Of a DNA stretch of 64,000 bases, positions 28,667-37,409 are shown piece after piece; position 1 is the stretch's first letter; the number at the start of each line of letters is the position of its first letter. Made by a program: the position numbers and the translations under genes. Under the pieces are notes generated by a model. That model saw only the letters and a list, made by a program, of their open reading frames with translations, ran no database searches and was not told the origin of the DNA. This stretch comes from Helicobacter canis (GTDB taxonomy: Bacteria > Campylobacterota > Campylobacteria > Campylobacterales > Helicobacteraceae), in assembly GCF_008693005.1 (NCBI RefSeq), contig NZ_VXKE01000019.1, positions 62,001 through 126,000 of the forward strand, read 5' to 3'.

Positions 28667-29575
28667 GTGAAATACAATAGATTCCACCCGTGCTTATTGC
28701 TTTCTGTGGCAGCCCTTTGGGGCGAGCCATCAGCCTTTGAGCTGCAGAGTGGTGCGACCAAGAAAGAGCTCAAAACACTTCAATCTACTAACAAGAATCT
28801 TGAAAATCTAGCGATTGATTATAGTGCTAGAATCCAAACGCTTGAGCAGTCTATAGATGGAATGCAGAGTGTTTTAGATGGGCAGGCTTTGCGTATTAAA
28901 TCATTGCTTGATACTATAGGAAAGCAAGAGACAAGCATACAAAGTTTGCAGTCAAGTCTTGATTATCAGGGGGAGTTAGTAAAGCAGCATAGTGCCACTA
29001 TCGCAGATATGCAAAAGGCTATTGATCAGCTCAATGCTAAGCTTAGTGATTTAACCACACTTACAACCAAGCTAAACCAAGAAATTTTAGCGGAGCTTAG
29101 GGCTGAGTCTTCAGGGCAATCCAAGTCGAGCTTAAAATCGCAGACCGATAAGCCCAGCACCAAGCAGGCAGATACAGGAAGTCGGGCTGAAGCTTTTACA
29201 AAATTAAGCCATAAAGAAGTGTTTGATGAAGCTAGAAAGCTCTATAAGGAGAAGAAGCTCCTAGAATCTAAAAAACGCTATGAGTGGCTTGTGCAGCGCA
29301 ATTACAGACCTGCGACATCTTTATATATGCTTGGAGAGATTGAATATCAACGCGGCAAATTTGCAGAAGCGATAGGTTTTTATAAAAAAAGTGCATCCAT
29401 AGATGATAAAGCCAGCTATATGCCTATCCTTCTGTGGCATACCGCGTGGGCTTTTAGGTATTCTAAAGATATGGATAACTACAATAAATTCTTGGATTCT
29501 CTCATCCGGCTATATCCGGAATCTGAGCAAGGTAAGAAAGCCAAGAATCTACGACAAAACACAAGCAAAGGGTAA
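28667..29575 (+). CDS. cpoB: Tol-Pal cell-division coordinator CpoB (YbgF)
   Basis: 302 residues. GTG start; signal peptide MKYNRFHPCLLLSVAALWGEP. A long periplasmic coiled coil (LKTLQSTNKNLENLAIDYSARIQTLEQSIDGMQS...) precedes a C-terminal TPR domain (FDEARKLYKEKKLLESKKRYEWL, YMLGEIEYQRGKFAEAIGFYKKSA). In E. coli CpoB links Tol-Pal to cell-wall synthesis; the location after pal is conserved. Confidence 0.87.
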   Translation: MKYNRFHPCLLLSVAALWGEPSAFELQSGATKKELKTLQSTNKNLENLAIDYSARIQTLEQSIDGMQSVLDGQALRIKSLLDTIGKQETSIQSLQSSLDYQGELVKQHSATIADMQKAIDQLNAKLSDLTTLTTKLNQEILAELRAESSGQSKSSLKSQTDKPSTKQADTGSRAEAFTKLSHKEVFDEARKLYKEKKLLESKKRYEWLVQRNYRPATSLYMLGEIEYQRGKFAEAIGFYKKSASIDDKASYMPILLWHTAWAFRYSKDMDNYNKFLDSLIRLYPESEQGKKAKNLRQNTSKG

Positions 29576-29578
29576 GGT

Positions 29579-30145
29579 ATGAATACTAATGAGCAAAAAC
29601 AAGTTGTGGCAATATTTTATGAAGTTAAGGATGCTGATACGCAAGACATTATAGATAGCAATTTGGCTTCAAGACCTTTGGAGTTTTTATTGGGTGCTGG
29701 GCAGGTGATCAGCGGGCTTGAAAAGGCAGTTTCTACTGCCAAAAAGGGAGATAAGCTTAATCTATCGATAGCACCAGAAGATGCTTATGGAGTTTATCAA
29801 GCTGATTTTGTTCAAGAAGTCCCAAAAGATCAATTTGATGGAATTGTCTTGGAAAAAGGTATGACATTGTTTGGGCAAGCAGAAGATGGACAAACAGTGC
29901 AGGTTATTGTCAAGGACTTCAATGATAGTAGTGTGATGATTGATTATAATCACCCGCTAGCTGGTAAAACACTGCTATTTGATGTGGAGATTGTTGATAT
30001 GCGCGAAGCAACCCCTGATGAAGTGCTACAGGGCTATGTGGGCGGTGGCTGCTGTGGTAGCGGCTCTTGTGATACTTCCCATCAGCATAGCGAACATAGT
30101 CAAGGCGGTGGCTGCTGTGGTGGTGGGTCTTGTGGCTGCCATTAG
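29579..30145 (+). CDS. slyD: SlyD-type FKBP peptidyl-prolyl isomerase with metal-binding tail
   Basis: 188-residue cytoplasmic chaperone/isomerase. The FKBP core (FLLGAGQVISGLEKAVSTAKKGDKLNLSIAPEDAYG) with inserted IF domain ends near residue 145; the tail is Cys/His/Gly-rich (GGGCCGSGSCDTSHQH and GGGCCGGGSCGCH). Such tails bind nickel or zinc, and SlyD supplies nickel to hydrogenase or urease in related bacteria. The tail-coding DNA overlaps the start of lolA. Confidence 0.93.
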   Translation: MNTNEQKQVVAIFYEVKDADTQDIIDSNLASRPLEFLLGAGQVISGLEKAVSTAKKGDKLNLSIAPEDAYGVYQADFVQEVPKDQFDGIVLEKGMTLFGQAEDGQTVQVIVKDFNDSSVMIDYNHPLAGKTLLFDVEIVDMREATPDEVLQGYVGGGCCGSGSCDTSHQHSEHSQGGGCCGGGSCGCH

Positions 30146-30671
30146 TCAAAGTTTGAGAGTATTGTTTATTTGTGCTGCATTTAGCGGCATAGTCTGCAAT
30201 GTTGCTTATGGCTATGGTGAGCATATTAAAACGCTGCAAGCCAATTTTACGCAGCGCACAGTGAGTCAAGAGAGTGTTCTTGTATATGGCGGGAAGCTGT
30301 ATATCAAAGCCCCGTCTCAAGTAAAGTGGGTGTATGAGACCCCTATACAAAAAGAAATATACATAGAAACAGGCAAGGCGACAATCTATGAGCCTGCTCT
30401 AGAGCAAGTTAGTGTTGGGAAAACAAAAATAGATTTTTTGGAGATTTTGCATAAGGCAAAGAGGCGGCAAGATGGTTCATACGCCACTGATTTTGAAGGC
30501 ACGCGCTATGTGCTTATTGTAGATGGTGATATTCCCAAAAAGCTTACTTTCACAGATGAATTTGACAATGTTGTGGAGATTGCTTTGCATAATGTGCGCT
30601 TAAACAGCGCGCTTAGTGATGAGATATTTGTATTTGTCCCGCCAGTAGGTGTTGATATTATTGAGCAGTAG
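30132..30671 (+). CDS. lolA: Outer-membrane lipoprotein carrier LolA
   Basis: Periplasmic chaperone that ferries lipoproteins to the outer membrane. GTG at 30132 gives 179 residues with a signal peptide (LRVLFICAAFSGIVCNVAYG) and lies after a GGTGG run; TTG at 30153 is an alternative. The far longer open frame (from 29979) runs inside slyD and is rejected. Motifs: HIKTLQANFTQRTV, GKLYIKAPSQVKWVYETP, VDGDIPKKLTFTDEFDNVVEI. Convergent with the next gene 7 nt away. Confidence 0.86.
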   Translation: MAAISQSLRVLFICAAFSGIVCNVAYGYGEHIKTLQANFTQRTVSQESVLVYGGKLYIKAPSQVKWVYETPIQKEIYIETGKATIYEPALEQVSVGKTKIDFLEILHKAKRRQDGSYATDFEGTRYVLIVDGDIPKKLTFTDEFDNVVEIALHNVRLNSALSDEIFVFVPPVGVDIIEQ

Positions 30672-30678
30672 ATTGGTA

Positions 30679-31695
30679 TCAATAGATTCGCAATACAAAT
30701 TTACGATAGAGCCCATAAGATAGCACAAACCACACGATGGGCAATATGACGATCCCGTAGAATGGTGCATTTTGGCTAAAGATATGCATTGCTATGAAGT
30801 ATCCAGCCACGCTAATTAGCAGATATACATAGCTAAGGTTTTTGTGGAATCGTGGATTTGCTATGCCAAATAGTGGTATGAGAAATATACTTGCTATGGG
30901 AAATAGTGAAGTGATGATGGCTTGTGCTAATCTTCTAGCCTGCGACCGACTTCCTTCAAAAGCACTCTTCCAGTATGCCCATAAGTCATAGGAACTCAGG
31001 CTAATTTCATCGATTTTGGTATGCACGAGCATTTGGGCAAAATCTACTCTTTCAACCTTATTGGGCTCAGTGAAGTAGGCATTTCCATTGCGAAGTAGTA
31101 GGGTGAAGACTCCATCATTGTTGGACATTTCTCCTTCTTGGGCAGTAATGAAGACTTCTTGAGATTCTAGATTACTGGAAAAAAGCACCAAGCCTTCATA
31201 ATGCCTATCGTGAGCAGTATCCGCATACACAAGCCAATCTCCCAGTTTTTGCCCAAATTCACCGGCTTTGATATTGATATTAACTTCAGCGCGCTTTTGA
31301 GCCATAAAATTGCCATAAGCACTCTTTGATAGTGGAATGAGTGCGAGAGAAAAAAACAGCAACACAACGCTAGCAAAAATACTAAGCCCAATAAATGGGG
31401 CTAAAACTTTGCGCGGTGAAATCCCTAGTGAAAAAAACACCAGCAGCTCATAGTCAAAGGATAGCCTTGATAGCCCTAATACACAAGCGCAAAAAAAGGT
31501 AATGGGAATGATAAAAAAGACACCATTTGGTATAGAGTATAAAAATATCTGCCCTAAGTCCCAAACATTAAGCTTGATGAATTGCGTAATGGTTGCAAGC
31601 CCAATAAGCAGCACAACAGATGCGATAAAAAACAGCACGATAAAAAATGGCAAAAATATTTGCGCGGCTGCTTGGAAGAGATAACGCTGCATCAT
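30679..31695 (-). CDS. LptF/LptG (YjgP/YjgQ) family LPS-export permease
   Basis: 338-residue inner-membrane permease of the LptBFG system that extracts LPS for transport to the cell surface. N-terminal helices (FLPFFIVLFFIASVVLLIGLA, SIPNGVFFIIPITFFCACVLGLSRL), a periplasmic beta-jellyroll (residues ~130-230, TAEVNINIKAG-like) and C-terminal helices (ITSLFPIASIFLIPLFGIA, GIVILPIVWFVLSYGLY). ATG at 31695 overlaps the upstream TGA (ATGA). Position beside pcm and nrdB corresponds to H. pylori. F and G forms are not distinguished here. Confidence 0.85.
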   Translation of the reverse strand: MMQRYLFQAAAQIFLPFFIVLFFIASVVLLIGLATITQFIKLNVWDLGQIFLYSIPNGVFFIIPITFFCACVLGLSRLSFDYELLVFFSLGISPRKVLAPFIGLSIFASVVLLFFSLALIPLSKSAYGNFMAQKRAEVNINIKAGEFGQKLGDWLVYADTAHDRHYEGLVLFSSNLESQEVFITAQEGEMSNNDGVFTLLLRNGNAYFTEPNKVERVDFAQMLVHTKIDEISLSSYDLWAYWKSAFEGSRSQARRLAQAIITSLFPIASIFLIPLFGIANPRFHKNLSYVYLLISVAGYFIAMHIFSQNAPFYGIVILPIVWFVLSYGLYRKFVLRIY

Positions 31696-32456
31696 AGCCA
31701 TAGTCCATATAATATGCCCATACCAAGCCCACTGACTATGCAAGGGATTAGGGGCACAAGCGGTGGCGTATCCTTTGAAAGAATTTTGCCAACCACCATA
31801 ATTAGGCTTGCTAATACGCAGCCCCAAAATATGCTAATCAATGTAACTCCAAAGCCAAAGAGCGCGCTAAAGCCCGCGCAAAACACAATATCACCTTCGC
31901 CGAGTAAGTGTTTTTGCAAAAACATTATTCCTAAGATGTAGATCAGGCTAGTAAGACCAGCCCCTAGCAAAAGATCGGTGAGAACGGATCTTGCACTTTC
32001 AAGATAAACAATGGACAAATCGATAGTAAAACCCGTATGCGATGGCACTTGAGAGATAAGTGGTAGAGCACTTTTGCTAATGCCTATGAGTAAAAGTGCT
32101 AGATTCTGCCAGTTTGGCACGGCATAATAGTATATATCCCATATACATAGAGATAGAAGTAAAATTACAAGTGCAAATAACCAAGGTAGTAAAATAGATT
32201 CTCCAAAGCCGCCCACTATGCCACAAATAAGTGCGCCAAGAGCACTCCAAAAATAGCGTGATTTATGAAAATTGGTGCGCGGTTGGGCTTGGTGTATTAT
32301 GGCATCTTGCTGGAGATGGTTATTGTGTGTGTTTGGGATAAGTAGCCAAGCTCCAATCGCGCCAACACAAGCACCAATAAGACACCATAAAATCGAAAAT
32401 GTTGTAGTAAAAGCGTTGCGCCATATTGTATCGAGCGCGATGGCAAATATTTCCAT
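31692..32456 (-). CDS. Prepilin-peptidase-like (A24 family) membrane protein
   Basis: 254 residues with about seven membrane helices. The two aspartates of type IV prepilin peptidases are present: CIWDIYYYAVPN and the GxGD motif LLGEGDIVFCAGFSALFGFG. The N-terminal methylase-like domain with its CxxC zinc motif is missing; a short unusual N-terminus with a His/Gln-rich loop (THNNHLQQDAIIHQAQ) takes its place. It may process a pilin-like or competence substrate, or have changed role. Translationally coupled to the LPS permease downstream. Confidence 0.75.
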   Translation of the reverse strand: MEIFAIALDTIWRNAFTTTFSILWCLIGACVGAIGAWLLIPNTHNNHLQQDAIIHQAQPRTNFHKSRYFWSALGALICGIVGGFGESILLPWLFALVILLLSLCIWDIYYYAVPNWQNLALLLIGISKSALPLISQVPSHTGFTIDLSIVYLESARSVLTDLLLGAGLTSLIYILGIMFLQKHLLGEGDIVFCAGFSALFGFGVTLISIFWGCVLASLIMVVGKILSKDTPPLVPLIPCIVSGLGMGILYGLWL

Positions 32457-32465
32457 TGTTTGCCC

Positions 32466-33125
32466 TTAGTGCGTTGTGCCATCTACAACTGGCACAAACA
32501 AACACTCTTCTAAAATTTCCTTATTGCTTAATATGCCATTGCGCTTTGTAAAACGCGTGATATATTGTTTGACCTGTTTTTGGGTGGTTTTGGTGCCAGA
32601 GAGAGATAGGATATTTTGCGCAGCAGTCGCTTCTTGAATGGGTGCGACTAAAACTCCACCTTCTTCTAGCTGATCAATAATTGCTTGGGGGATTTCCTTT
32701 TCCACGCACGCGGAAAACAGGATTCTATCATAGGGGGCGTATTCTGCCCAGCCTTGCTGCCCATCTCCAAATTTCGTGTGGATATTACTTACTCCCATTG
32801 AGCGGATCCTTTTGCGTGCTTCTGCAAGCAGTGGCTCTATCCGCTCAATACTAAAAACGCGCCGAAATATTTGTGCAAGCACCATAGCTTGGTAGCCACT
32901 CCCACAACCAATTTCTAAAACGCTATCGCCGGGAGTGAGATATTGTGTCATTTTGGCGACTGTGAGTGGGGAAGATACCCATTGTGCTGCTTCCATAGGT
33001 AATGGATCTAGGCTGTATGCTAAGTGCTTAGAAAAATCTGGGACAAACATTTCTCTATCGACAGATTCTAGTGCATTGCGTATTTTGTCTTGCAGAGGAA
33101 AATGCTTGGCAATTTCATTGCACAT
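32466..33125 (-). CDS. pcm: Protein-L-isoaspartate O-methyltransferase
   Basis: Repairs isoaspartyl residues with SAM. 219 residues from ATG at 33125 (MCNEIAKHF), which has AAAAGGG 6 nt upstream; the ATG at 33149 has its RBS too close. Motifs: [46 protein letters not shown] (SAM loop), [31 protein letters not shown]. Overlaps neither neighbour when started here. Confidence 0.92.
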   Translation of the reverse strand: MCNEIAKHFPLQDKIRNALESVDREMFVPDFSKHLAYSLDPLPMEAAQWVSSPLTVAKMTQYLTPGDSVLEIGCGSGYQAMVLAQIFRRVFSIERIEPLLAEARKRIRSMGVSNIHTKFGDGQQGWAEYAPYDRILFSACVEKEIPQAIIDQLEEGGVLVAPIQEATAAQNILSLSGTKTTQKQVKQYITRFTKRNGILSNKEILEECLFVPVVDGTTH

Positions 33126-33136
33126 CAAATGCCCTT

Positions 33137-33874
33137 TTATCCTATGCATTCCTTCAATCCCACATTGATGTATTTGCGCATTTTTTCCACTTCAGCGACA
33201 TCGATTTGTGCTTGAATGATCTCTTTAGCATCATCTTGGATAACTTTACCATAGGGGCTGATGATTGCACTTGATTTTGCCATATGTATGCTAGCACTAT
33301 TGCTTGCCACGACAAAACACTGATTAGCTACGGCTAGTGCTTTACAAAGTGTTTCGAAGTGATCCTTGCGTGCTTGCCCCCATTGTGCTGGGATAAATAG
33401 CACATCTACCCCTCTAAGTTTCTGCCACAGCTCCACAAATCGCAGCTCAAAGCAAATAAGTGCTCCACAATTTATGCCATCAAGCCGAAAGGGGATAATT
33501 TCATTTATCGATCCTGCCGCAAAGTGTAAATGCTCTTCTCCTAGCATAAAGAGCTGGTGTTTGGCTTGCTTATGTATGAGCTCACCTTGTGAAAACACTT
33601 TGAGATTGTTGTAGAATTTGTGGTTTTTTTTCTCAATCATTGTGGTGATGATGGTGTGGTTGGCACTTGCATTAAGGAGCTGCTCCGTGGCGTGTTTGCT
33701 AAACTCACTTGCCTCATTCATATTTTGGTAGCAGAATCCACTAAACACCAATTCCGGAGTAAGTATAATTGAGCCATTTTGGCTATTGCGGATCTCTGTA
33801 ATCACACGAGCAAGATTATCTTGGAAGTTTTGCTTTGTTTTTATCTGCAGCGATACAATATCTTTAAAAATCAT
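33137..33874 (-). CDS. Carbon-nitrogen hydrolase (nitrilase superfamily), active-site intact
   Basis: 245 residues with the full Glu-Lys-Cys triad: [19 protein letters not shown] and [13 protein letters not shown]. It hydrolyses an amide or nitrile; candidates include omega-amidase or N-carbamoyl hydrolase, but substrate is not readable. Its start overlaps the nrdB stop by 11 nt. A second family member lacking the catalytic Cys lies on the other side of nrdB. Confidence 0.82.
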   Translation of the reverse strand: MIFKDIVSLQIKTKQNFQDNLARVITEIRNSQNGSIILTPELVFSGFCYQNMNEASEFSKHATEQLLNASANHTIITTMIEKKNHKFYNNLKVFSQGELIHKQAKHQLFMLGEEHLHFAAGSINEIIPFRLDGINCGALICFELRFVELWQKLRGVDVLFIPAQWGQARKDHFETLCKALAVANQCFVVASNSASIHMAKSSAIISPYGKVIQDDAKEIIQAQIDVAEVEKMRKYINVGLKECIG

Positions 33875-34907
33875 CGAAATCTACCCCACCTTTAGTATAG
33901 TTTGTAACTTTGCCTTCAAAGAAGTTTGTCCTTTGGTTATTAAAGCTACTAAAGCTTCTAAACCAATCCAGCGTATTTTTTGCATTATATAGCTTTGGCA
34001 TACCTACTTTACTTAGCCTTTCATCTGCCAAGTATTCTAAAAACCCACGAATACTTTCAGGAGATAGTCCCAACGACTGACCTTGGGTGATATACTCTCC
34101 CCACTTGGCTTCTACATTTACTCCAGCCCTAAACATTTCTACAACTTCATCTTGTAGCGTTTTTGTAAAGAGATCAGGACGCTCTTTTTTGAGTGTGTTG
34201 ATGAGATTTTGGAAAATGAGCAGATGTGTAACTTCATCTCTTTGGATAAAGCGTATCATTTGTGCTGTATTTAGCATTCTTTCTGTGCGCGCGATAGCAT
34301 AGAAGTAGCAAAATCCGCTGTAAAAATATATACCTTCTAAGATCTGGTTGGCAAATAGGGCTTTGATGAAGTTTGTTTCTGTGGGATTCTGGGCAAGTCC
34401 TATGTAAATGTTGGCAATATAGTCATTTTTATTGCGGAGTTGCATATCATTGCGCCACATATCGTATATTTCATTTGTATTGTCGCTAATGGATTCTACC
34501 ATAACAGCATAAGACTGGCTATGTAAAGACTCTTCAAACGCCTGTCGTATGAGTAGTAGGTTGATTTCTGGGCTTGTGATAAATGGGTTGATATTGTCGT
34601 TTATGTTGTTTGTTTGTAAGGAATCCATAAAGATCAGCTGCGCTAGTGCCCTATCGTAGCCTTGTCTTTCTGCACCGCTAAGCTCCGCGTAGTCCTTTTT
34701 GTCCCCATTCATATTGACCTCTTCTGGGAACCAAGTGTTTGCCATCATTGTCTTCCAAAGCTTATATGCCCATTGGTATTTGATCCTTGTTAGATCAAAC
34801 ATCGCAGTTGGGTTACCGCCAAATATTTTGCGCTCAGCTAGAGATTCATTAGAGTTTGGGTCGTATATTTTCTTATGAGATAGTAGAGATATAGGCATAC
34901 TTTCCAT
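33864..34907 (-). CDS. nrdB: Ribonucleotide reductase class Ia, beta subunit
   Basis: 347-residue di-iron/tyrosyl-radical subunit that activates NrdA for dNTP synthesis. Iron-ligand regions are [16 protein letters not shown] and [30 protein letters not shown] and the C-terminal NrdA-docking tail ([12 protein letters not shown]) are present. An AAGGAGG Shine-Dalgarno lies about 13 nt before the ATG. nrdA is not in the window. Position next to pcm is conserved with H. pylori. Confidence 0.96.
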   Translation of the reverse strand: MESMPISLLSHKKIYDPNSNESLAERKIFGGNPTAMFDLTRIKYQWAYKLWKTMMANTWFPEEVNMNGDKKDYAELSGAERQGYDRALAQLIFMDSLQTNNINDNINPFITSPEINLLLIRQAFEESLHSQSYAVMVESISDNTNEIYDMWRNDMQLRNKNDYIANIYIGLAQNPTETNFIKALFANQILEGIYFYSGFCYFYAIARTERMLNTAQMIRFIQRDEVTHLLIFQNLINTLKKERPDLFTKTLQDEVVEMFRAGVNVEAKWGEYITQGQSLGLSPESIRGFLEYLADERLSKVGMPKLYNAKNTLDWFRSFSSFNNQRTNFFEGKVTNYTKGGVDFDDF

Positions 34908-34989
34908 AGTGTAGATTGTCCTCCTTGCAATATTTATAAGGCTGGAATTGTAGAAAAGTTTTTCTAAAATCCTTATAAGATACTAGGCT

Positions 34990-35775
34990 TTAGTCAAATA
35001 CCTTTCTAAATCCCCATTCTTTAGCGATATGCGTTATCTGCGCTCGTGTAAGTGTGATGGATAGTCGCTCCTGTGTATCACCTAAATGATCTAAAATCGT
35101 GCCATCAGGCATAGCAATTAGACTATCTCCATAGAAGTCCCACTGCTCGCTATCAACTTTACAAGAGCCCACACGATTTACGCGTAAAATTGCACAGCCA
35201 TTAAGCAGGGCGCGCATTTTGCATAGCTCTCTCCACCTATTTGCAGAGTCAAAGGTATTAGCACAAGGCATAATGACAATATCCACGCCTTGCGCCTTTA
35301 GCTTGCACCAGATTTCGTCAAAATGTATTTCAAAGCCAAATAGCATAGCGATCTTGCACTCGCCTATCATAAAGATACTTGGAGTTTTTATGCTTTTTGG
35401 CTGCGGGTTGCCAAAATATGCTGCTTCGTCCCAGTATTCATACTCGATTAGTCGCTGCTGGGTGTAGTAAATATGCTTCTTAGATTCTGGGCTGATATAT
35501 ACAAGCTGCTTATAGAGCGTGCCTCTGGCTTTGGTGATGATGGGCGCGATGAAGTGGATATAGTGCTTGCTTGCTAGATTCTCAAGTAGCTTAAGCTGTG
35601 CGCTAGAGTGCGCGAGAGTGTCGCTCATCTTTTGTGTGTGCAAGATTGTGAAAAATGGGTTAAGCGTGTATTCTGGCAAGGCGACCAGCGTGCCGCGCTG
35701 GAGTTTATGGCAGAAGAGTGCCAAGCGGGAGTCGTTAAGGGCAAGTGTGTCTTGCTGGTAGAGCTCTATACGCAT
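34990..35775 (-). CDS. Nitrilase-fold protein lacking catalytic Cys (likely pseudoenzyme)
   Basis: 261 residues of the carbon-nitrogen hydrolase fold. The catalytic Glu is present (LVALPEYTLNPF), but the Cys loop reads AMLFGFEIHFDEIW where the family (and the paralogue at 33137: ALICFELRF) has Cys; the codon is GGC instead of TGC. The Lys region (YYTQQRLIEYEYWDEAAYFG) also lacks an obvious Lys. The rest of the fold, including IVIMPCANTFDSANRWRELCKMRA, is intact and the frame is open, which suggests selection for a non-hydrolytic role. xseB precedes it directly. Confidence 0.75.
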   Translation of the reverse strand: MRIELYQQDTLALNDSRLALFCHKLQRGTLVALPEYTLNPFFTILHTQKMSDTLAHSSAQLKLLENLASKHYIHFIAPIITKARGTLYKQLVYISPESKKHIYYTQQRLIEYEYWDEAAYFGNPQPKSIKTPSIFMIGECKIAMLFGFEIHFDEIWCKLKAQGVDIVIMPCANTFDSANRWRELCKMRALLNGCAILRVNRVGSCKVDSEQWDFYGDSLIAMPDGTILDHLGDTQERLSITLTRAQITHIAKEWGFRKVFD

Positions 35776-35988
35776 TTAAGATTCTACTTCTGCTTGGCTA
35801 GATGAGCTATCGCCTGCTTTGATTTCTTCATACTCTAGCTTGGCTTTTTCTAAAAGATCTTGAGCATTTTTAAGCTCTTGCATACCCTGTTTATAGAGCT
35901 CTAGGCTTTCTTTTAGGCTCAGGTCTTGGGTATTGAGCTTTTGTAGAATCTCTTTGGTCTGCTTAATTCTGTCCTCAAAGTGCTCCAT
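35776..35988 (-). CDS. xseB: Exodeoxyribonuclease VII small subunit
   Basis: 70-residue helical protein from ATG at 35988, following GGAGGGG; the TTG at 36000 is rejected. Typical XseB sequence: FEDRIKQTKEILQKLNTQDLSLKESLELYKQGMQELKNAQ. The C-terminus is Ser-rich (GDSSSSQAEVES) and contains the TAGAWTCTA-type word. The nuclease large subunit XseA is not in the window. Confidence 0.9.
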   Translation of the reverse strand: MEHFEDRIKQTKEILQKLNTQDLSLKESLELYKQGMQELKNAQDLLEKAKLEYEEIKAGDSSSSQAEVES

Positions 35989-36000
35989 ACACCCCTCCAA

Positions 36001-37404
36001 CTACTCAAAAAATTTAAAAATAAATACCGCTAGAATCACAAGCGGCGCGATATAGCGAATGATAAAATACCACACCCCAAACGCAGTGGGATTAAGGAAT
36101 CCGTGTGTAAAACCCCTTAGAGTGTCTTCTTTGATAACATAGCCAAGGAAAATGATCGAAGCAAGCGCGCTAAGGGGCATAATGATTTTGGCTGTTAGAT
36201 AATCAAGCCAGAAAAATGCTGGGTTGTTGTATTGCATAAGGGTATTGAGCCAGAAGAATATGCTGTGCTTATCTGTCGTGATAAGCAGTGGGGTTTGTAG
36301 ATTCTGTATGTGGTATGAGCTAAAAGAGTGGATAGCAAAAAGCCCTAGCACAAATACCAATGCACTTACCCAAAAGCTCGCTTTGGCTCGCGATACGCCG
36401 CGTCTTTGCGTGAGATACATCACGCTTGGCTCAAGGAGTGAGATTGTAGAAGTGATCCCAGCAAAGAGCAAAGCCCCCAAAAACGCCAAGCATAGAATCT
36501 GCCCAACTGCGCCAAACTCCGAAAAGATAAGTGGTAATGAGATGAAGACTAGATTTATCCCCTTATCTCCATCGCTTCCTAGTGAGCCATCATAGCCGAA
36601 GTAGAAAGTGAAGATGATAAGCCCAGCCACAAGCGAGATGATAATGCCCGGGATCACCACCCATAGTGCTGAAGCAAGGAAGTTTTGCTTCTCTTGGCTC
36701 ACAGCAGCATAGGTGATGATCGTCCCAACCCCAAGCGAGAGAGAGAAAAACATCTGCGCTAGAGCTTCCATAAAGACATTTGCATTAACATCTTCATATT
36801 TAAAGTCAAACAAAAAATGCACCGCCTGCATAAAAGATGGCTGAAATGCCGCATAAATAAGCAGCCCAATAAAGATGATAAAAAGCAGTGGCATAAGCAC
36901 GAGATTAAGCTTCTCAATCCCCTTTTTAATCCCAAGAGAGACGATAAGCGCAGTGATAAACAGACAGGCAAAAAGTCCTAAGACTTGACACCAAATCCTT
37001 TCACTCATAAGCTCATTAAACGCCCATTTGGATAAAAACATATTGCTAGGGAGATTGAAGCTTATAGCCACGAAGTAGTAGAGAATCCAGCCTAAAATCA
37101 CAGCATAAAATGACAAAATAAGCGGACCACCGATGATCGCTATCCCAGCAAATCGCCACGGCTTCTTAGGGCTTGGATCAAGCGTTTCAAAGCAGCCTAC
37201 AACATCTTTTTTACCACGATTGCCGATGATCATATCTGCGATAAGCAAACTTGCGCCAATAACTAGTGCAAGCACCAAAAACAGCAGCACAAACGCCCCG
37301 CCGCCCATCTGCCCCGCCATATAGGGGAATCGCCAAATATGCCCAAGCCCAATGGAGCTGCCAAGTGTCGCTAGGATAAAGCCAAGTTTAGAGAATGTAT
37401 TCAT
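36001..37404 (-). CDS. Sodium-dependent SNF-family transporter (second of tandem pair)
   Basis: 467 residues, about 11-12 membrane helices; LeuT-type fold. The family N-terminus NTFSKLGFILATLGSSIGLGHIWRFPYMAG includes the sodium/substrate site on helix 1. ATG at 37404 is preferred to the longer frame reaching 37485. It probably imports an amino acid with Na+. Long stretches are nearly identical at DNA level to the paralogue immediately upstream (37410-38744). Confidence 0.9.
   Translation of the reverse strand: MNTFSKLGFILATLGSSIGLGHIWRFPYMAGQMGGGAFVLLFLVLALVIGASLLIADMIIGNRGKKDVVGCFETLDPSPKKPWRFAGIAIIGGPLILSFYAVILGWILYYFVAISFNLPSNMFLSKWAFNELMSERIWCQVLGLFACLFITALIVSLGIKKGIEKLNLVLMPLLFIIFIGLLIYAAFQPSFMQAVHFLFDFKYEDVNANVFMEALAQMFFSLSLGVGTIITYAAVSQEKQNFLASALWVVIPGIIISLVAGLIIFTFYFGYDGSLGSDGDKGINLVFISLPLIFSEFGAVGQILCLAFLGALLFAGITSTISLLEPSVMYLTQRRGVSRAKASFWVSALVFVLGLFAIHSFSSYHIQNLQTPLLITTDKHSIFFWLNTLMQYNNPAFFWLDYLTAKIIMPLSALASIIFLGYVIKEDTLRGFTHGFLNPTAFGVWYFIIRYIAPLVILAVFIFKFFE
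36780..36930. repeat. Near-identical block shared with 38118-38270 (transporter paralogues)
   Basis: About 150 bp matching 38118-38270 with only a few substitutions, in contrast to flanking divergence. A second shared block of about 85 bp with no difference I could see is at ~37275-37360 and ~38613-38698. The pattern suits gene conversion between tandem copies. Confidence 0.75.
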
Positions 37405-37409
37405 TGTGC

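Noticed and set aside
29979-30131. Long N-terminal extension of lolA overlapping slyD
   Set aside because: It translates slyD in another frame, while a proper signal peptide begins after 30132.
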